DNA from: Pyropia yezoensis
Lineage: Eukaryota; Rhodophyta; Bangiophyceae; Bangiales; Bangiaceae
Assembly: GCA_009829735.1 (NCBI GenBank)
Contig: CM020619.1
Span: 9,166,375-9,230,374 of the forward strand
Length of the DNA stretch: 64,000 nucleotides
Reading direction: 5' to 3'
The notes beneath the pieces are model-generated. The model was not told where the DNA came from. It was given only the letters and a program-made list of their open reading frames with translations, and did not search any database. A program made the position numbers and the translations under genes. Position 1 is the first letter of the stretch. Every line of letters begins with the position of its first letter. Below, one piece after another: positions 63,456-64,000 of this stretch.

Positions 63456-64000
63456 TTACGCGCGAAAAACAGCAAGCGGGCTGCGGTAGCCGTCCCGCGG
63501 CCCGGGTGTGAACGGAGACGGCACCAGGACGTGGCCGTTCGTGGAGCGGGGTGGCAACGCCGCCGACGGCGGTGGTGTCTGTCGTAGCTGAGGGGACGGG
63601 GAGGGCGCTGGTGCTCGTGCGGGCGGCGGCGCTGGTGGTTGTGGCGGACGTCGGGCGGCCGCTGGGGCCAGCGCTTCAGCGGGCGCTCGGGAAGTAGAAG
63701 GTGCCGTTGCAGGGGCCGGCGCAGGTGCCAACGAGGAAGCTGTCCCAGGTACCGGGGGAGGTGCTACAACAGGTTCCGCCAACGCTGGGGCCACCCCCGG
63801 TGCGGCTGCAGCAACCGCCGCCGGTGCCACCTGCGCTCGGGCCAACGCCGCAGGGGTCGGGGCTTGGGCAGCTACAGGTGCCGCACTTGGAGCCAGTCCA
63901 GGTACACGGGCTCGCGCGGGCGCTGGAGGGCGCGCGACCGGCGATGCCGTAAGGGGGACTTGCGCCCGCGATGGCTCCCCTGCGGGCGCCGCCGCTGCGG
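63456..64000 (-). CDS. C-terminus of an Ala/Pro-rich protein, partial at right edge
   Basis: A minus frame is open from the window edge to the stop at 63456 (about 180 codons). The first 130 are Ala/Pro-rich with a loose AP-A periodicity. The last 30 are more specific (STNGHVLVPSPFTPGPRDGY then RSPLAVFRA). The start is beyond the window. A plus frame at 63701-63952 is also open with a Pro/Gln/Val pattern, so strand is not certain. No family recognised. Confidence 0.4.
   Translation of the reverse strand, partial: AAAAPAGEPSRAQVPLTASPVARPPAPARARVPGLAPSAAPVAAQAPTPAALARAQVAPAAVAAAAPGVAPALAEPVVAPPPVPGTASSLAPAPAPATAPSTSRAPAEALAPAAARRPPQPPAPPPARAPAPSPSPQLRQTPPPSAALPPRSTNGHVLVPSPFTPGPRDGYRSPLAVFRA

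Overview
This looks like nuclear DNA from a GC-rich, photosynthetic, intron-poor alga. A bangiophyte red alga (Porphyra/Pyropia type) is my best inference, based on base composition and gene style. The supporting genes are a CCB1-like factor for cytochrome b6f maturation, a divergent alpha-tubulin lacking the Lys-40 position, an eIF3k subunit, long Ala/Gly/Pro-rich proteins, few short GT-AG introns, and many poly-G/poly-C runs. No bacterial operon, CRISPR array, rRNA or tRNA gene was recognised.

Layout. 1-378 is the 3' end of a Gly-rich gene. 595-1570 is a 60-bp G-rich minisatellite. 1.9-5.4 kb (minus) holds a Myb/SANT-like protein overlapped by a Pro/Trp-rich frame. 7.7-9.3 kb (minus) is a Ser-rich protein with many basophilic kinase sites. 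10.4-12.5 kb (plus) is a two-exon mitochondrial carrier. 13.7-18.6 kb (plus) is a minisatellite followed by a three-exon Plavaka-like transposase with an N-terminal C2H2 finger. 19.5-21.1 kb (minus) is an unknown repeat-rich protein. 22.0-23.3 kb (plus) is a CBS-domain gene broken by apparent indels. 23.9-25.4 kb (minus) is a membrane-anchored SET-domain gene, followed by minisatellites.

A run of exactly 500 N (28971-29470) splits two nearly identical blocks, 22748-28970 and 29471-35695, that differ almost only by homopolymer indels. This is most simply an unmerged overlap between two contigs, so the second SET gene and the partial second CBS gene are probably assembly duplicates. After the overlap come a spliced coiled-coil protein (36.2-38.5 kb), an Ala-rich protein (39.4-40.8 kb), an S8 subtilisin (42.5-43.6 kb, minus), a PLP enzyme of the methionine gamma-lyase-like/COG4100 family with frame breaks in C and G runs (47.0-48.9 kb), and a secreted Cys-rich protein (49.3-51.0 kb, minus).

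The right end (52.5-62.5 kb) is a conserved block: alpha-tubulin (minus), eIF3k (plus), CCB1 (minus), a DUF4336 protein (minus, two exons) and a noncanonical bZIP-like protein (plus). Two gene pairs here are divergent and share intergenic regions (tubulin/eIF3k and DUF4336/bZIP). A 68-bp perfect palindrome lies just 3' of the DUF4336 gene. A partial Ala/Pro-rich gene enters from the right edge.

No clear new multi-gene system was found. The strongest leads are the palindrome, the minisatellites that stay open in several frames, the dual-frame region at 4-5.4 kb, the GTACGT splice-donor preference and the multi-site kinase-substrate protein.
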